From Montifringilla adamsi (taxonomy: Eukaryota; Chordata; Aves; Passeriformes; Passeridae): a DNA stretch of 64,000 nt. Positions within the stretch are counted from its first letter, which is position 1. The number at the start of each line of letters is the position of its first letter. Below the pieces are notes generated by a model, which worked only from the letters and a program-made list of their open reading frames with translations, did not search any database and had not been told where the DNA came from. The position numbers and the translations under genes were made by a program. Below, in pieces: positions 44,419 through 55,383 of this stretch. Location of the stretch: NCBI GenBank assembly GCA_017590115.1, contig JAGGNK010007115.1, positions 1,597,967 through 1,661,966 on the forward strand, in the 5' to 3' direction.

Positions 44419-45198
44419 TTCCCATCCCTATTCCCATCCCCATTCCCACTCCCATTCCCATTCCTATTCCCATCCCTGTTCCCATTCCCACTTCCATTCC
44501 CATTCCCACTCCCATCCCCATCCCCACTCCATTCCCATCCCCATTCCTATTCTCGTTCCCATCTCCATCCCCACTCCCATTCCTATCCCCATTTCCCCAT
44601 TCCCATCCCCATTCCCACTCCCATCCCCATCCCCATTTCCCCACTCCCGTTCCCATCCCCATCCCCACTCCTATTCCCACTCCCATTCCCATTCTTGTTC
44701 CTGTCCCCATTCCCATCCCCATTCCCACTCCCATCTCCATCCCCATTTCCCCACTCCCATTCCCATTCCCATCCCCATTTCCCCATTCCCATCCCCATTC
44801 CCATTCCCACTCCCATCGCCATCCCCATCCCCATCCCTATCCCCATTTCCCCATTCCCATCCCCATCCCCACTCCTATTCCCATCCCCATTTCCCCACTC
44901 CCGTTCCCATCCCCATCCCCACTCCTATTCCCACTCCCATTCCCATTCTTGTTCCTGTCCCCATTCCCATCCCTGTCCCCATTCCCATCCCCATTCCCAT
45001 TCCCACTCCCATCGCCATCCCCATCCCCATCCCTATCCCCATTTCCCCATTCCCATCTCCATCTCCATCCCTGTTCCCATCCCCATTTCCCCATTTCCCC
45101 ATTCCCACTCCCATCCCCACTCCCATCCCCATTTCCCCATTTCCCCACTCCCATCCCCATTCCCATTCCCATTTCCCCACTCCCATCCCCATCCCCAG
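44419..45198. repeat. cccatt/cccatc satellite array, about 780 bp; G-rich on the LMF1 strand
   Basis: Continuous six-base steps of cccatt, cccatc and cccact with inserted c or tttccc. On the LMF1 transcribed strand this reads GGGATGGGGATGGGAATGGG and so on, meeting the pattern for G-quadruplex-forming DNA or RNA many times over. The hexamer period and the absence of stops open frames of about 350 codons on the plus strand and long Gly/Met-rich frames on the minus strand. These are not genes. Internal blocks of about 100-260 bases recur, showing secondary duplication. Confidence 0.97.
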
Positions 45199-46599
45199 GC
45201 CCCCCGTGCCGGCCCCGCCATGGCCACCCCGGCCTTGCCACAGGCCGCTATCGCTGCTGGGATCTGCCTTTCTCTAAATAGTCTGAGCAAGGGCTAAAAG
45301 GAAAAATGTCTAAAATGTGACATCAATCATGCCTTTAATACAGGGGAAAAACCACAGCTGGCACTTGCACCTTGCTCGGGATCAGCTCCTCCAGCTTTGG
45401 GAGCCGTGCTGGAGGCCTGGGGCCGCTCCTGCCTCCTCCTGCTGCCCCGAGCTCTCCCCATCCTCAGGGCTTTTCCTCCTGCAAAATCCCAGTTCCCCAG
45501 CGCTCCTGGAGGAGATGTGTGTTGCTGTGCCAGCGCTCTGGGATGGGGTTTGCAGGAGCAGCACGGGGCTGGGCTGCATCCCAGGCCACCATCAGACAAA
45601 TAAGCAGAGGTGACCCCCCCGGGGCTCCTTCCCTCATGGCCCTTTTCAATTTATTTAACATTAACAGCCAAAGGATCAGATTCAAAGCAATTGTGTGGAG
45701 CTTTCCCCTTATCTCTGCAGGAGAGGGATGTTTATTTGAACCTCTCTCAGAAGCTATTAATAATTGTTTAGTCTGAGAACATTTCTGGAGAACCGTTTGA
45801 ATCGGGCCTTCCCTCACCCCCTGGGTACAAGGCTTTGGGGCATTTTTTGGGGTTTTTTGAGATGGGCTGAACTTCTTCCCCTGTAATTCAAGAGCAGGTA
45901 CAGGCACAGAGCCTCCGCTGGCTCCTCAGCAGGCCACGGCCATGCAGGGACTGCTCATCCTTCAGCAGGAGCGTTTCTCCTCCTGTCTCCCTGCCCTTGG
46001 GGTCACAGCCACTCAATCAGAGAGAAAAAGGGGTTAATTAAAGGAAAAAAATAATCCAGATGGAGCAAAATGTGGGGAGAGGAGCCAGAGGGATCTGGAT
46101 GGGAAGTGGAGGCCTCAGAAGGAATCAAACACTTCAAGGACTGGCCTCAGAAAATCAGAATATGGCTGGGGGCTCTCCTGTCTTCTGCTCTGGTGGCCCA
46201 GGACTGAGGGCTCCTCTGAGCCTCTTGGCACCCATCAGCACCAGCTCAGCAGCCCCAGCTTCCTGAGCAGAGAAAACACGCAGGAATTCCAATTTCTGGG
46301 ATGTTACAGACACCCCACCCCTCCTGAGGGTGGGACACAGCTCCACCCCGAGTGGGATGGGCATTCTCCTTGCTTGGACACCCTGGCTCAGTCAGCCTTT
46401 CTGGAGAACATCACACAAAAGGTGCAAGTTCCTCAAAACAGGATCTGCCTCCCCCTCACAGTGACTCCCTTTGGCTTCTCCTCCCAAAAACAAGGTGCAG
46501 CCTCAGTGTTGTTTGGAATTGGAGGCATAAGTGGAGTTGGGAGGAAAAGTTTGAGACTTTCACAGCCTCCAAAGCAAAGCTCCAGGAGGGGAAAAGCTG

Positions 46600-46860
46600 A
46601 TAAAGATTTATTCCAGCAAAATATGTGAAATAAAAGGCAAAACTTAAGAAAGTTGCATGGCTGGACCTCCCATTTTTGCTTAATGAGCTGCTTCTTGGTA
46701 GAAAAGACTGGAGACAGATGCTGCCTCTTGTTGACGTTTTTCCTTCCTCTGACAGATGTTTGGGATATTTAACCCCAGCAGCTGTGATTGTTGTTGATAT
46801 TACAGGCAATTTGTTGCTTATATGCGGTTTATAAAAATGCTGCACACACCACTCTCCATC
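46600..46860. promoter_or_regulatory. Possible conserved noncoding block in an LMF1 intron
   Basis: A repeat-free AT-rich stretch with tgatattacaggcaatttgt, gcttatatgcggtttataaa and atttttgcttaatgagctgc patches. No repeat family was recognised. Functional meaning is untested. Confidence 0.2.
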
Positions 46861-47084
46861 TGTTCCGCAGCCTCATGAGAAACATCCCAGCGCTGCTTCT
46901 CCTGGATCAGGGCAGCTTGGAAAGCGCCTCTGGAAGGGGGAATCAGCCACCTCGAGCCCTTTTTTCCAGCTACAACCCCCCCTGTGTTTGTTTTTTCACA
47001 TCCACGGGATGAGCAGGAGTTCTCTTCCTCCCTGGTTTGGGGAATTCTCTCCCCACCACGATGGTGGCCACGCTACCAGAGGTG

Positions 47085-47400
47085 GCCACCAGCAGCTGCT
47101 CCTTCCACCAGCCCAGGCTGCTCCAAACCCTGTCCAGCCTGGCCTTGGACACCTCCAGGGATCCAGGGGCAGCCCCAGCTTCACTGGGAATCTGTGCCAG
47201 GGCCTGCCCACCCTCCCAGCAGGAATTCCTTCCCAATATCCCATCCAGCCCTGTCAGTTTGCAGCCATTCCCTGCGTCCTGTCTCTCCATCCCTTGTCCC
47301 AACTCCCTCTCCAGTTCTCCCTCTCCAGTTCCCTTTAGGAACTGGAAAGGGCTCGAAGTTCTCTCTGGAACCTTCTCTTTACCATGTCTTGAAGGAGAGC
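47085..47400 (-). mobile_element. CR1 LINE 3' region
   Basis: Antisense CR1: 'caggctgctccaaaccctgt', 'ggacacctccagggatccag', 'ggaattccttcccaatatcc' and an 'aactggaaagggctcgaagt' block, extending further 5' than most copies here. The final gttggaa tail is missing. Confidence 0.9.
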
Positions 47401-47801
47401 AAATGAAGAGAGCAAATGTAAGAACCCAGCTTCTAACCTCACCTCAAGTCACACTGGGCGTTTTATCCTTGACTTTAAACAGTCAAAATTAATAAAAAGA
47501 ATTTTAAAAAGTAAGTGAAATCATGCAACTCCCCATTCTTATTTTGAGTTCGAGTCACTGGGGGCAGAGCAAGGATTGACTTAAGAGCTGCAGCTGCCTG
47601 GACTTGCTGTGACATTGATCCTGCAGAGGACATGTCCCACAAACAACGTCCCCGTGGCAACGTCCCCGTGGCAATGTCCCCGCAGACCCTCAACCAGCAC
47701 GAGGTCTCTGCCCACAGAGCAGCAGAGCTTTGCCTTGAAGGTGAGAGCTTTGGGGCCAAGCACACCCAAATGCCACCCTTCCCCTGTCTGGGATAACTCA
47801 C

Positions 47802-47970
47802 CCAGGGAAAGCCGCTGTCCCCGCGCCCCCGGGAGCTGCAGCCGCGCCGCCCGCTCCCGCAGCCGCGAGCCGAAGAGGAGCCCCAGGCTGGCGTCGTCAA
47901 AGCAGGCCAGGCTGGGCACCATGGTCAGCCAGTTCAGGAAACTCAGGTTCCCGCTTATGATCAGGAGCAC
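47802..47970 (-). CDS. LMF1: LMF1 coding exon, first one found in this window
   Basis: A 169-base exon opening in phase 0 after acceptor ccccatgcag and ending with one base of a split Gly codon before donor gtgagt. It encodes VLLIISGNLSFLNWLTMVPS, then LACFDDASLGLLF, then an Arg-rich linker LRERAARLQLPGARGQR. The first part is a strongly conserved LMF1 membrane segment. The linker is the part of the family that varies most in length. The 3' half of the exon is very GC- and CpG-rich. A sequon, NLS, is present. It is the most upstream LMF1 exon visible, so about half of the expected roughly 560-residue protein must be encoded to the right of the window. Confidence 0.96.
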
Positions 47971-48194
47971 CTGCATGGGGAACAAGGAGGCAGAGAGCGC
48001 TGGATGTCCCGAAATGCCAACAAAACGCGCGGTGAGGGGTTGGAGCATCCCAGCGAGGACATTCCGGGATGGCAAAGCCTGCCTGGAGCCCAGGCCCCAG
48101 CCCAGAGATTCCAAATGTGAACCAGCTCTGGTTCACACGTGAGCTCTGCCTGTGCTTCCAGCAGGAGGGATCGGAGAGTCCCAGCAGGAATTAA

Positions 48195-48485
48195 GTGACT
48201 TGATTTCCAAAGTGACTTGATTTCCACAGTGACTCAATTTCCAAAGTGACTCAATTTCCACAGTGTCTTGATTTCCAGTGACTTGATTTCCATAGTGACT
48301 TAATTTCCAAAGTGACTTGATTTCCACAGTGCCTCAATTTCCAGTGCCTTGATTTCCAAAGTGACTTGATTTCCAAAGTGACTTGATTTTCAAAGTTTTC
48401 CACAGTGCCTCAATTTCCAGTGCCTTGATTTCCAAAGTGACTTGATTTTCAAAGCGCCTTCATTTCCAAAGTGACTTAATTTCCC
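48195..48485. repeat. Minisatellite, about 17-bp units
   Basis: About seventeen units of agtgacttgatttccaa with variants (tgactcaatttccacag, gtgccttgatttcc). It begins 225 bases from the LMF1 acceptor at 47971, in the distal branch-point region of that intron. Confidence 0.95.
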
Positions 48486-49049
48486 ACAGGAATCACCCAA
48501 TTCCTTCTTATTCCAAGGGATCCGTGACAGCAACGCTCCTGAAACCCTTCAGGAGGAAACCTTGGAACTTCTAATTAAAGAGCAGCATTAAATATAGAAG
48601 CGTGCATTTTAAGAGGCGTTATTTTGTTTTAATTTTAGCTTTTATTGGCTGTTTAGGAGAATATCTTGCATGTGGTCTCCCAAAATACCACTCCACAGTA
48701 AGAACATCAAGAACACAGGGACAGTTTCAGCCTGAGGACTTTCAGCCACTGTTCTGTTGGAAAAAATCCATGTTTTCTCATTAAAAATGACAACAAATAA
48801 ATGCTAAGAACGTGTGATTTCATATTTTATATGACTGGCACCACAGTTTCTGACATGGTGATTTGCAAGTTACAAGTTTTAAAACCCCAGCAGGACCCTT
48901 CAGAAAGTCAGAGATTGTTAAAAAAAGGAGAGCTCCGACCAATCACAGCAAGGAACAAAAATCCTAACTATTATTTAGTTAAAAAAATAATACTTTATGC
49001 TGAGTTGGGTAATTATGAGGGGGGAAAAAAGCGATTTCTATCTGAATTC

Positions 49050-49260
49050 CAGACACGTGTTGGGTCCTGGAGGGGAACATGTTACAGTCGAGGTTTGGGG
49101 CTTGCTCTGTGACCTGAATGTGATTTAGCTCGATGCATATTAATCAGCCTGGCTTCATTATCACACCTCTCACTCTGCTCCTGTTCCGAGGTGATTTTGC
49201 CTCGTGCAGTTGCAGTTGTGTTAAGAAAATCCTTCTGTGCTTTGCCACTTCTGGTTCCCA
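49050..49260. promoter_or_regulatory. Candidate conserved noncoding element in the long LMF1 intron
   Basis: Repeat-free block with an acacgtgtt E-box, a tgatttagctcgatgcatat patch leading into taatcagcctggcttcatta and gttgtgttaagaaaatcc. Site-rich and non-repetitive. Conservation was not tested. Confidence 0.25.
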
Positions 49261-49667
49261 GCTCTGCAGGAGCCCCTGGGTGGTCCACGGGAGGGCTTTT
49301 TTCAGGAGTGATTCACCTCTCTTTATTGCTTGGGAGTCAGGAGCAGGAGCTCTTATTTCCAGCAGCCCTGAAAAATCAGGGGATTCAAAAATAACACGAG
49401 TTTGGCGTTCTCTGGGCCAGGGTGGAACTGCGGAGCTGACACATTTTTAATTTCACTGCTTCTGGCTGAGGCTTGGAGCTCACACCAGCTCCTGCTCACC
49501 CGGGGGTGGATGGAACCATGGACCCCTCGGATCTGCAAGGACAAACCTCAAAGGAATTCCTGCTGCAAAGCCAAACAACGGGATTTTCAAACATGCTGAG
49601 GGTGGTGTCCCAGCAAGCGGCTTCGTGGCCATCGAGAGTGAGTTTTATGTTATTTCACCATCATCAT

Positions 49668-50125
49668 GATGGAATGGTTTGGGTGGGAAGAGACCTTAAA
49701 CTCCTCCAGTTCCACCCCCAACACCTTCCACTGTCCCAGGGTGCTCCAAGCCCTGTCCAGCCTGGCCCTGGGCACCGCCAGGGATCCAGGGGCAGCCACA
49801 GCTGCTCTGGGAATCTGCGCCACCCTCCCAGGGAACAATTCCTTCCCAATGTCCCACTAGCGCTGACCTCTGTTAATGTCAAGCCATTCCCTGTGTCCTG
49901 TCCCTCCATCCCTTGTCCCCAGTCCCTCTCCAGCTCTCCTGGATCTCCTTTATGCACTGGAAGGGCTCTGAGCTCTCCCTGGAGCCTTCTCCTCTCCAGG
50001 TGAGCAGCCCCAGCTCTCCCAGCCTGGCTCCAGAGGGGCTCCAGCCCTCAGAGCTTCCCTGTGGCCTCCTCTGGATTGGCTCCAGCAGCTCCACATCCTC
50101 ATGCTGGTGGCAGTGCTCCAGGTGA
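49668..50125 (-). mobile_element. CR1 LINE, longest copy in the window (about 460 bp)
   Basis: Antisense CR1 from 'aatggtttgggtgggaagag' through 'ccactgtcccagggtgctcc', 'cagccacagctgctctggga', 'aattccttcccaatgtccca' and 'cctctccaggtgagcagccc' to 'ctccagcagctccacatcct'. This reaches into the ORF2 3' end. No intact frame remains. Confidence 0.93.
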
Positions 50126-50619
50126 GAGTCCCCAGAGCAGAGCAGAGGGATGGACATGTCCGTGGCACCAAGGGTGAAGCTGAACCTGCTGTCTCCCAGG
50201 ATCCCACAGGAGCAGCACCTGCCAGGATTTAGGGATCCACTGCCATCCATACCTCAGCAGGCAGCACATATTTCTCCCCAAATCCTGCCTTTCCTCTGGA
50301 GCTTCCACGTGCTGCTCCCTCAGAGCAGAAGTGTGCTGGCTGCAGTTGGGATGTTCAGTTTAGGATGGATTTCCCAGGGCACATCCCTGCTGGAAGAGCA
50401 CGGGGAGCTTCCCTGATCCTTCATCAGCTGCACGAGGAGGGAGAATTCATCTCCACTTCCCCCAGCAATCCCAGCCTCTGGCTCACATCACCTGGACTTT
50501 TCCATGCTCCAACCACCACCAAAAGCCAGCTGGATCTCCAGACCTCCATCCCCATCCATCCTCAGCCTTGATTTGTGTTCCCGGAGCGTCCTTCCCTTGC
50601 TGGACAATATTGAAACTCC

Positions 50620-50900
50620 CAATTACACCAACCAGATGGGATCAACCCCTGTGGTGATTGGGAGAAATTTTTTATTAAAGCCCAGTATTAATCATGGTAA
50701 TTGGGGAGGAACTTTGAGGTTATAAAACTACAGCATGTCTAATGAGCGAGCTCCTTCTAAGAGGAACTGAGGGTTTTAATCTAATAATGTCACTTTTATG
50801 GATTATGACTGGAGTTTTATGAAGTGTGATATGAAATACAGTGGATTCATGGCTCTCGCTGGATTAATTTGGAAAAGTAGTTTTCCTGGTTCTAGGCCCA
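50620..50900. promoter_or_regulatory. Candidate conserved noncoding element in the long LMF1 intron
   Basis: About 280 bases of repeat-free AT-rich sequence. It contains caattacaccaaccagatgg, attttttattaaagcccagt, attaatcatggtaattgggg, ttaatctaataatgtcactt and tggattaatttggaaaag. This is the densest run of TAAT and TTAAT cores in the intron. It stands out sharply against the flanking CR1-rich DNA. Function is inferred. Confidence 0.35.
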
Positions 50901-51947
50901 AAACCAATTATTCCTCACATTTCTGTCCCCTGCCCCGTTACCAAACCCCTCTGTCAGAAAATGGGCACCTCCAGCTTTAACTTTTTTACAGGTTGGGCTT
51001 CTTTGTTTGGCTGGGGTTTGGTGGTTTTTTTTTTTTTTTGAAATCCCAGATTGTTACAAACATCCAGTAGGCAGAGGAAGCTCAAATTCCCTGGCACAGC
51101 CTGGATATTTGTCCAGAAGGGACAAAAACAAGCTGGAAACTCTAAAACACAGGTGAGGGCTACCTGGAGCTTGCCCACAGCATGAGGACAGGGTCACCTC
51201 ACTGGGGCTCCCTGATATTGAGCCATTGGCACAGAAAAGCCAAAATTGGGATGTCTGGAAGGATTACAAATCATTTAAAGGGAAAAAGGAAACCTCAAGA
51301 ACCATCCAGTCCTTCCTGTTGCCCCAAAGTAGAGTCTAAAAGTCAAAGTAGAGTCTCTACCTGCACTGGAGTGTATTTGTTAAACTATTCCTAGAAAAAT
51401 ACTCATATATGTAGTTTTCCCCAAAAATTTATCATAGGCACAGAAAAAAAAGTCACATTAAATAGCAGCAACAATAATTAAAAATTTCCCCCCATTATGA
51501 ATTTAATTTCTTGTTAACTCCTTAACTGAATATTTGCATGAGGATTTAATCTCTGCTGTTCAGTGCAGAGAAAAACAGGTAAATAAATAATCACCGCTGT
51601 CTAGACAGGAGATGGTTTTGTGAATCCCAGAGAAATTCAGAGAACTACTGGAAGCACCAGGAGAAAAGGGAGCAGGTCAGCTTCTGCTGAGGAATAAACC
51701 AACCATGGACACAGAAATGCACAGTCCTCACTAAAACCTGTCCTTGATCTGGGCCAGGCTTTGATAAGTTACAGATTGCACTGTCAGGTTTTGGCAATTC
51801 CAGGTCTAAGGAGGGACCCAAATCCTTTCCATTGCTGTCCCACACCCCACATTTAGGTTTTATCTGAACGTGCAGCAGTGGAAGTGTCTCACTCCAAACT
51901 GGTTTTTAATTTGTTCCTACAGGAGCCACCTACTGGAGTTCCCACAG

Positions 51948-52160
51948 ATTATGGGCTGGAGGAACTTAAAAGCTCCCTCCTTTGCCAGGGACATCTTCCA
52001 CCATCCCAGGGTGCTCCAAGCCCTGTCCAGCCTGGCCTTGGGCACTGCCAGGGATCCAGGGGCAGCCACAGCTGCTCTGGGCACCCTGTGCCACCCTCAC
52101 AGGGAGGGATTTTTTTCCAAACCGTTTTGCTCCAGGTTTTTATTTTCCCTCTCTGCTGAG
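51948..52160 (-). mobile_element. CR1 LINE 3' region
   Basis: Antisense CR1: 'catcttccaccatcccaggg', 'tgctccaagccctgtccagc', 'cagccacagctgctctgggc'. The extreme tail is diverged. Confidence 0.88.
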
Positions 52161-52289
52161 CTCTGCTCCATGCTTGGATATTAAGACATCATAAGAAAAA
52201 TTCCAGCATGGCAATGAATCATTAACTGTCACCGTTCTCCAGAAGGTGCAAATTTAGGGTTATAAAACTGTCAAAACCCCAAACAGTTA

Positions 52290-52600
52290 CACGGGGGGGC
52301 TGTGCTGTTGGTTGGATGTGCCTCTGGAAGGGGATGCAGACAAATCCTCAACTTTTTGGCTCTGTATGCAAGGCCATTATCTGTTTTTCTCTCTTGAGGC
52401 ACCCCTAATGAAGCAAATGCTTGCAGAAAATGCTGACAGACGTGAATGGTCGTCTCCCCTGTAGGTAGGGAGGCACAGAGTACACCTGGAAAAGTGTCCA
52501 TGGGTGTTTTTTAAGTTTTGAAGGAGCTGTGGGATGCAGCGCCTCAGGAACAGCCAGAGCACGTCCATGGCAAAGACCAACCCTGTGGGAAACCACGTGG
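52290..52600 (-). pseudogene. Decayed endogenous retroviral integrase fragment
   Basis: On the minus strand a short open stretch resembles the catalytic core of a retroviral integrase. It contains a DTF block followed by a GET block, and a TDNG-type motif that carries the second catalytic Asp in this family. The preceding part continues in another frame, so at least one frameshift is present. The downstream part, including the catalytic Glu, is not recognisable, and no gag, env or LTR is seen alongside. It is a non-functional relic of an ERV pol gene, best matching the alpha/beta-retrovirus-like groups. The exact group is not determined. Confidence 0.75.
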
Positions 52601-52659
52601 ATGGCAAGAGGGGCTGGGGGATTGTCCCTGTGACCCCCCTGGGGTGGGTGTTCTTTGGA

Positions 52660-53155
52660 ATCATGGAATTATTGAGGTTGGAACCACGGAATCATTGGGA
52701 TTGGAATCACGGAATCACTGAGGTTGGAATCATGGAATCATTGAGGTAGAAATCATGGAATCACTGAGATTGGAATAATGGAATCACTGAGATTGGAATC
52801 ATGGAATCATTAAGATTGGAATCATGGAATCACTGAGGTTGGAATTATGGAATCACTGAGGTTGGAATCATGAAATTACTGAGATTGGAATCATGGAATC
52901 ACTGAGATTGGAATCATGGAATCATTGAGATTGGAATAATGGAATCACTGAGGTTGGAATCATGCAATTACTGAGATTGGAATCATGGAATCACTGAGGT
53001 TGGAATCACGGAATTACTGAGGTTGGAATAATGGAATTACTGAGGTTGGAATAATGGAATCACTGGGGTTGGAATAATGGAATTACTGAGGTTGGAATCA
53101 TGGAATCACTGAGGTTGGAATCACGGAATCACTGAGGTTGGAATCATGGAATTCT
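52660..53155. repeat. 23-bp minisatellite grown from a CR1 3' tail
   Basis: About 21 tandem units of tggaatcatggaatcactga with ggt, with single-base variants (attgaga, cacgg, aataatgg). The unit is the same as the antisense CR1 terminus that adjoins it directly on the right at 53156. Confidence 0.95.
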
Positions 53156-53310
53156 TGGACCATCTAGTCCAACTGTTCCCCCACCACAGCCAAGGCCACC
53201 ACTAATCCCAAATGTCCCCACGTGCCACATCCACATGGCTTTGAAATCCCTCCAGGCATGGGGGTTCCACCCTGGACAGCCCTTTCCATAAGGAAGTTCC
53301 TCCCTGATTT
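53156..53310 (-). mobile_element. CR1 LINE 3' region, source of the adjacent minisatellite
   Basis: Antisense CR1: ggaccatctagtccaactgt, 'ccaccacagccaaggccacc', 'gtgccacatccacatggctt' and 'tgaaatccctccaggcatgg'. Its 3' terminus runs straight into the 23-bp array. Confidence 0.92.
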
Positions 53311-55204
53311 CCAACCACGTGCAAACCAAAACACAAAGCAGAGGGTCACTCACTCCCGTGGCAAAACGAGGGCTCTTTAGTTCTAGCCAGTAGCCAGGAT
53401 GAGGAATTCCACCCCAGGCATTCCCAGCACCTTGGTCCTTCCCAAAAGGTTCCAGGCAGGCAGGTTTTGGAGGGTGGAACCCACCCTCAGCTCCGTGGGG
53501 CCTTTCCCACCAGCTGCAGCAGGACCCAGGGCCGCAGGGACCAGCTCTGCTCTTGGTGAAACCACAAACACCATTTTCATTTGCCATTTGTGCCTCAGAG
53601 CCAGGATTATCCCCTAATACCAACACACAGGAAAGGAAGGATTCAGGAGAAGCGTTTTCCAGCCCTGTAGAAATAATGCTGGTTTGAGGTTTAATTACAG
53701 CCTGGAACGGGCTGTCAATAGGTACCAATCAATAACTCAGTTCACAGAACTCCCCTGTAATTAATGCTGGATGATTATTGAGTGATCAGTAATAAAGTGG
53801 AACGCCACCAAGAGAAGAAAGTGAAAGCCTTTCCCAGAATATCCTCCTCCCTACTAATTAGGACATTTTTAGGAGATATGTGGGTTCAAAATTCCCTCTG
53901 CGAGAAATCATGTGAATTAAAGCCTGCTCTCAAATCCTGGATCAGCCCAAAGTCACATGGAACTGTTTATATTCCTTGATTGAAGGAATGCTAAAACACT
54001 TCTGGCAAAAATGCTTCCATTCCCTTTCACCATCCAGGCACTGCAGGCTCCTTTGAAAATCACTTTTTGTGCAATATTTAGAGGTATTCAACAATTGCCA
54101 AAGTCAGAGCAAACATAATTTTTTGGGAAGGAGAGAAGGAGAACACATCAGAAAAAATCTATTCTGATAGTGAACATCTTCTCTAGTCCAGGTCTTGGTA
54201 AAATTTGGATGAAATTGGTATTAAAGACAGAGTATGGGGAAAACAATGTTCTTGGGAATAAATATTGATGGGAATGCTGAGCATGGCCAATCTCAGACAG
54301 CCCTGGCATGGGGAAACAGGATCTGTGTCCCAATCCCCTTCCAAAAGAATTCAAATCCAAGGTTTTGGTTTCACCAGTTCGCAAATGGAGACATCTGCAA
54401 CAGCTGGATTGGGACTCTGCTCCCCAAACTCAAGCCCAACACGGATTCAAACCCATCTCTGCCTTTTCAAGCTAAAAGGAAAGGACGTGACCGCATCCGC
54501 AGGCCCAGGGAAAACGCAAGGAAAAAGTCAAGGATGTCACATCTGATCAGCCTGACACCGGCTTGGAAAGCACTGGTGGCTTCCCTGATTTGGATCTTTC
54601 CGCAGCTCCTTTCCTTGCCTCGTTAAATCCATAATTTTGGGTAACTTTAAGCTCTCAGCAACATCTGCAGTGAAATATTTAACTTGGGTTGGCTACTCGG
54701 TGTCACTGGAAGCCAAGGCTGGGTGAGTTTCCAGCTCTGGGATGACCTGGATTTTTCTAGCAAACCAAGAGCACATTTTGGGGGGAACACACGGAGCTGA
54801 TCCCTGATCCCTGAGCCCGTGGGCTCCTGAGAGCTGGGCAGAAATGGGAAACAGTTGTGGCTGAAAACAGACCAGGAAAACCCAGCCCGGTGCTGAGTAT
54901 GGGGCTGGGCAGCATTTGATTTTAATAAAGCCAGGCTGCAAAAGCCTGGAGGATAAAAAAAGTGAAGGGCTGGATGTAAAAATGTAATGGAAATGCTAAA
55001 AAAAAAAAAGAAGAGAAATGTGAAGGAAGGGCAGAACAGCCACCGTGCCTCAGTGGCTCCGAGGTGCCTCTGCAGCAAGGCTCTGTCCCAAATCCTTCCC
55101 TCAGCTCTGCTGGAAAATGGCTTCAAACTGTGACAAATACGGAATCCAGGAATATCCTGAGCTGGGAGACACCCAGAAGGATCACTGAGGTCCTTGGTGA
55201 GGAT

Positions 55205-55383
55205 CTGCCACACGTTTCCCAGGGCAGCTGTGGCTGCTCCATCCCTGGAAGTGCCCAAGGCCAGGCTGGAGGGGGCTTGGAGCAGCCTGGCACAGGGGAG
55301 ATGTCCCTGCCCATGGCAGGGGTTGGCAATGGTCACTGAGGTCCCTTCCAGCCCAAACCATTCCAGGATTCTGGGATTCTAAG
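55205..55383 (+). mobile_element. CR1 LINE 3' region
   Basis: Sense CR1: 'cagggcagctgtggctgctc', 'gcccaaggccaggctggagg', 'tgtccctgcccatggcaggg' and a full tail, 'ccaaaccattccaggattct', followed by gggattct. Confidence 0.93.

Larger units (their letters stand above)
43763..47801 (-). other. LMF1: LMF1 intron (4,039 bp)
   Basis: Donor gtgagt at 47801 and acceptor ccccacag at 43763 on the minus strand. It carries a probable LTR (43916-44418), the G-rich array (44419-45198), a CR1 (47085-47400) and a repeat-free AT-rich block at about 46600-46860. No coding exon was recognised. Confidence 0.85.

Noticed and set aside
44254..45297. Open frames of about 347 and 320 codons, Pro/Ser/His-rich, on the plus strand
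   Set aside because: They are translations of the cccatt/cccatc array. The minus strand is equally open with Gly/Met-rich frames. Low complexity without a domain.
47540..47575. agttcgagtcactgg resembling a tRNA B box
   Set aside because: It misses the flanking GG and final CC of the B box and no A box or cloverleaf can be drawn upstream.
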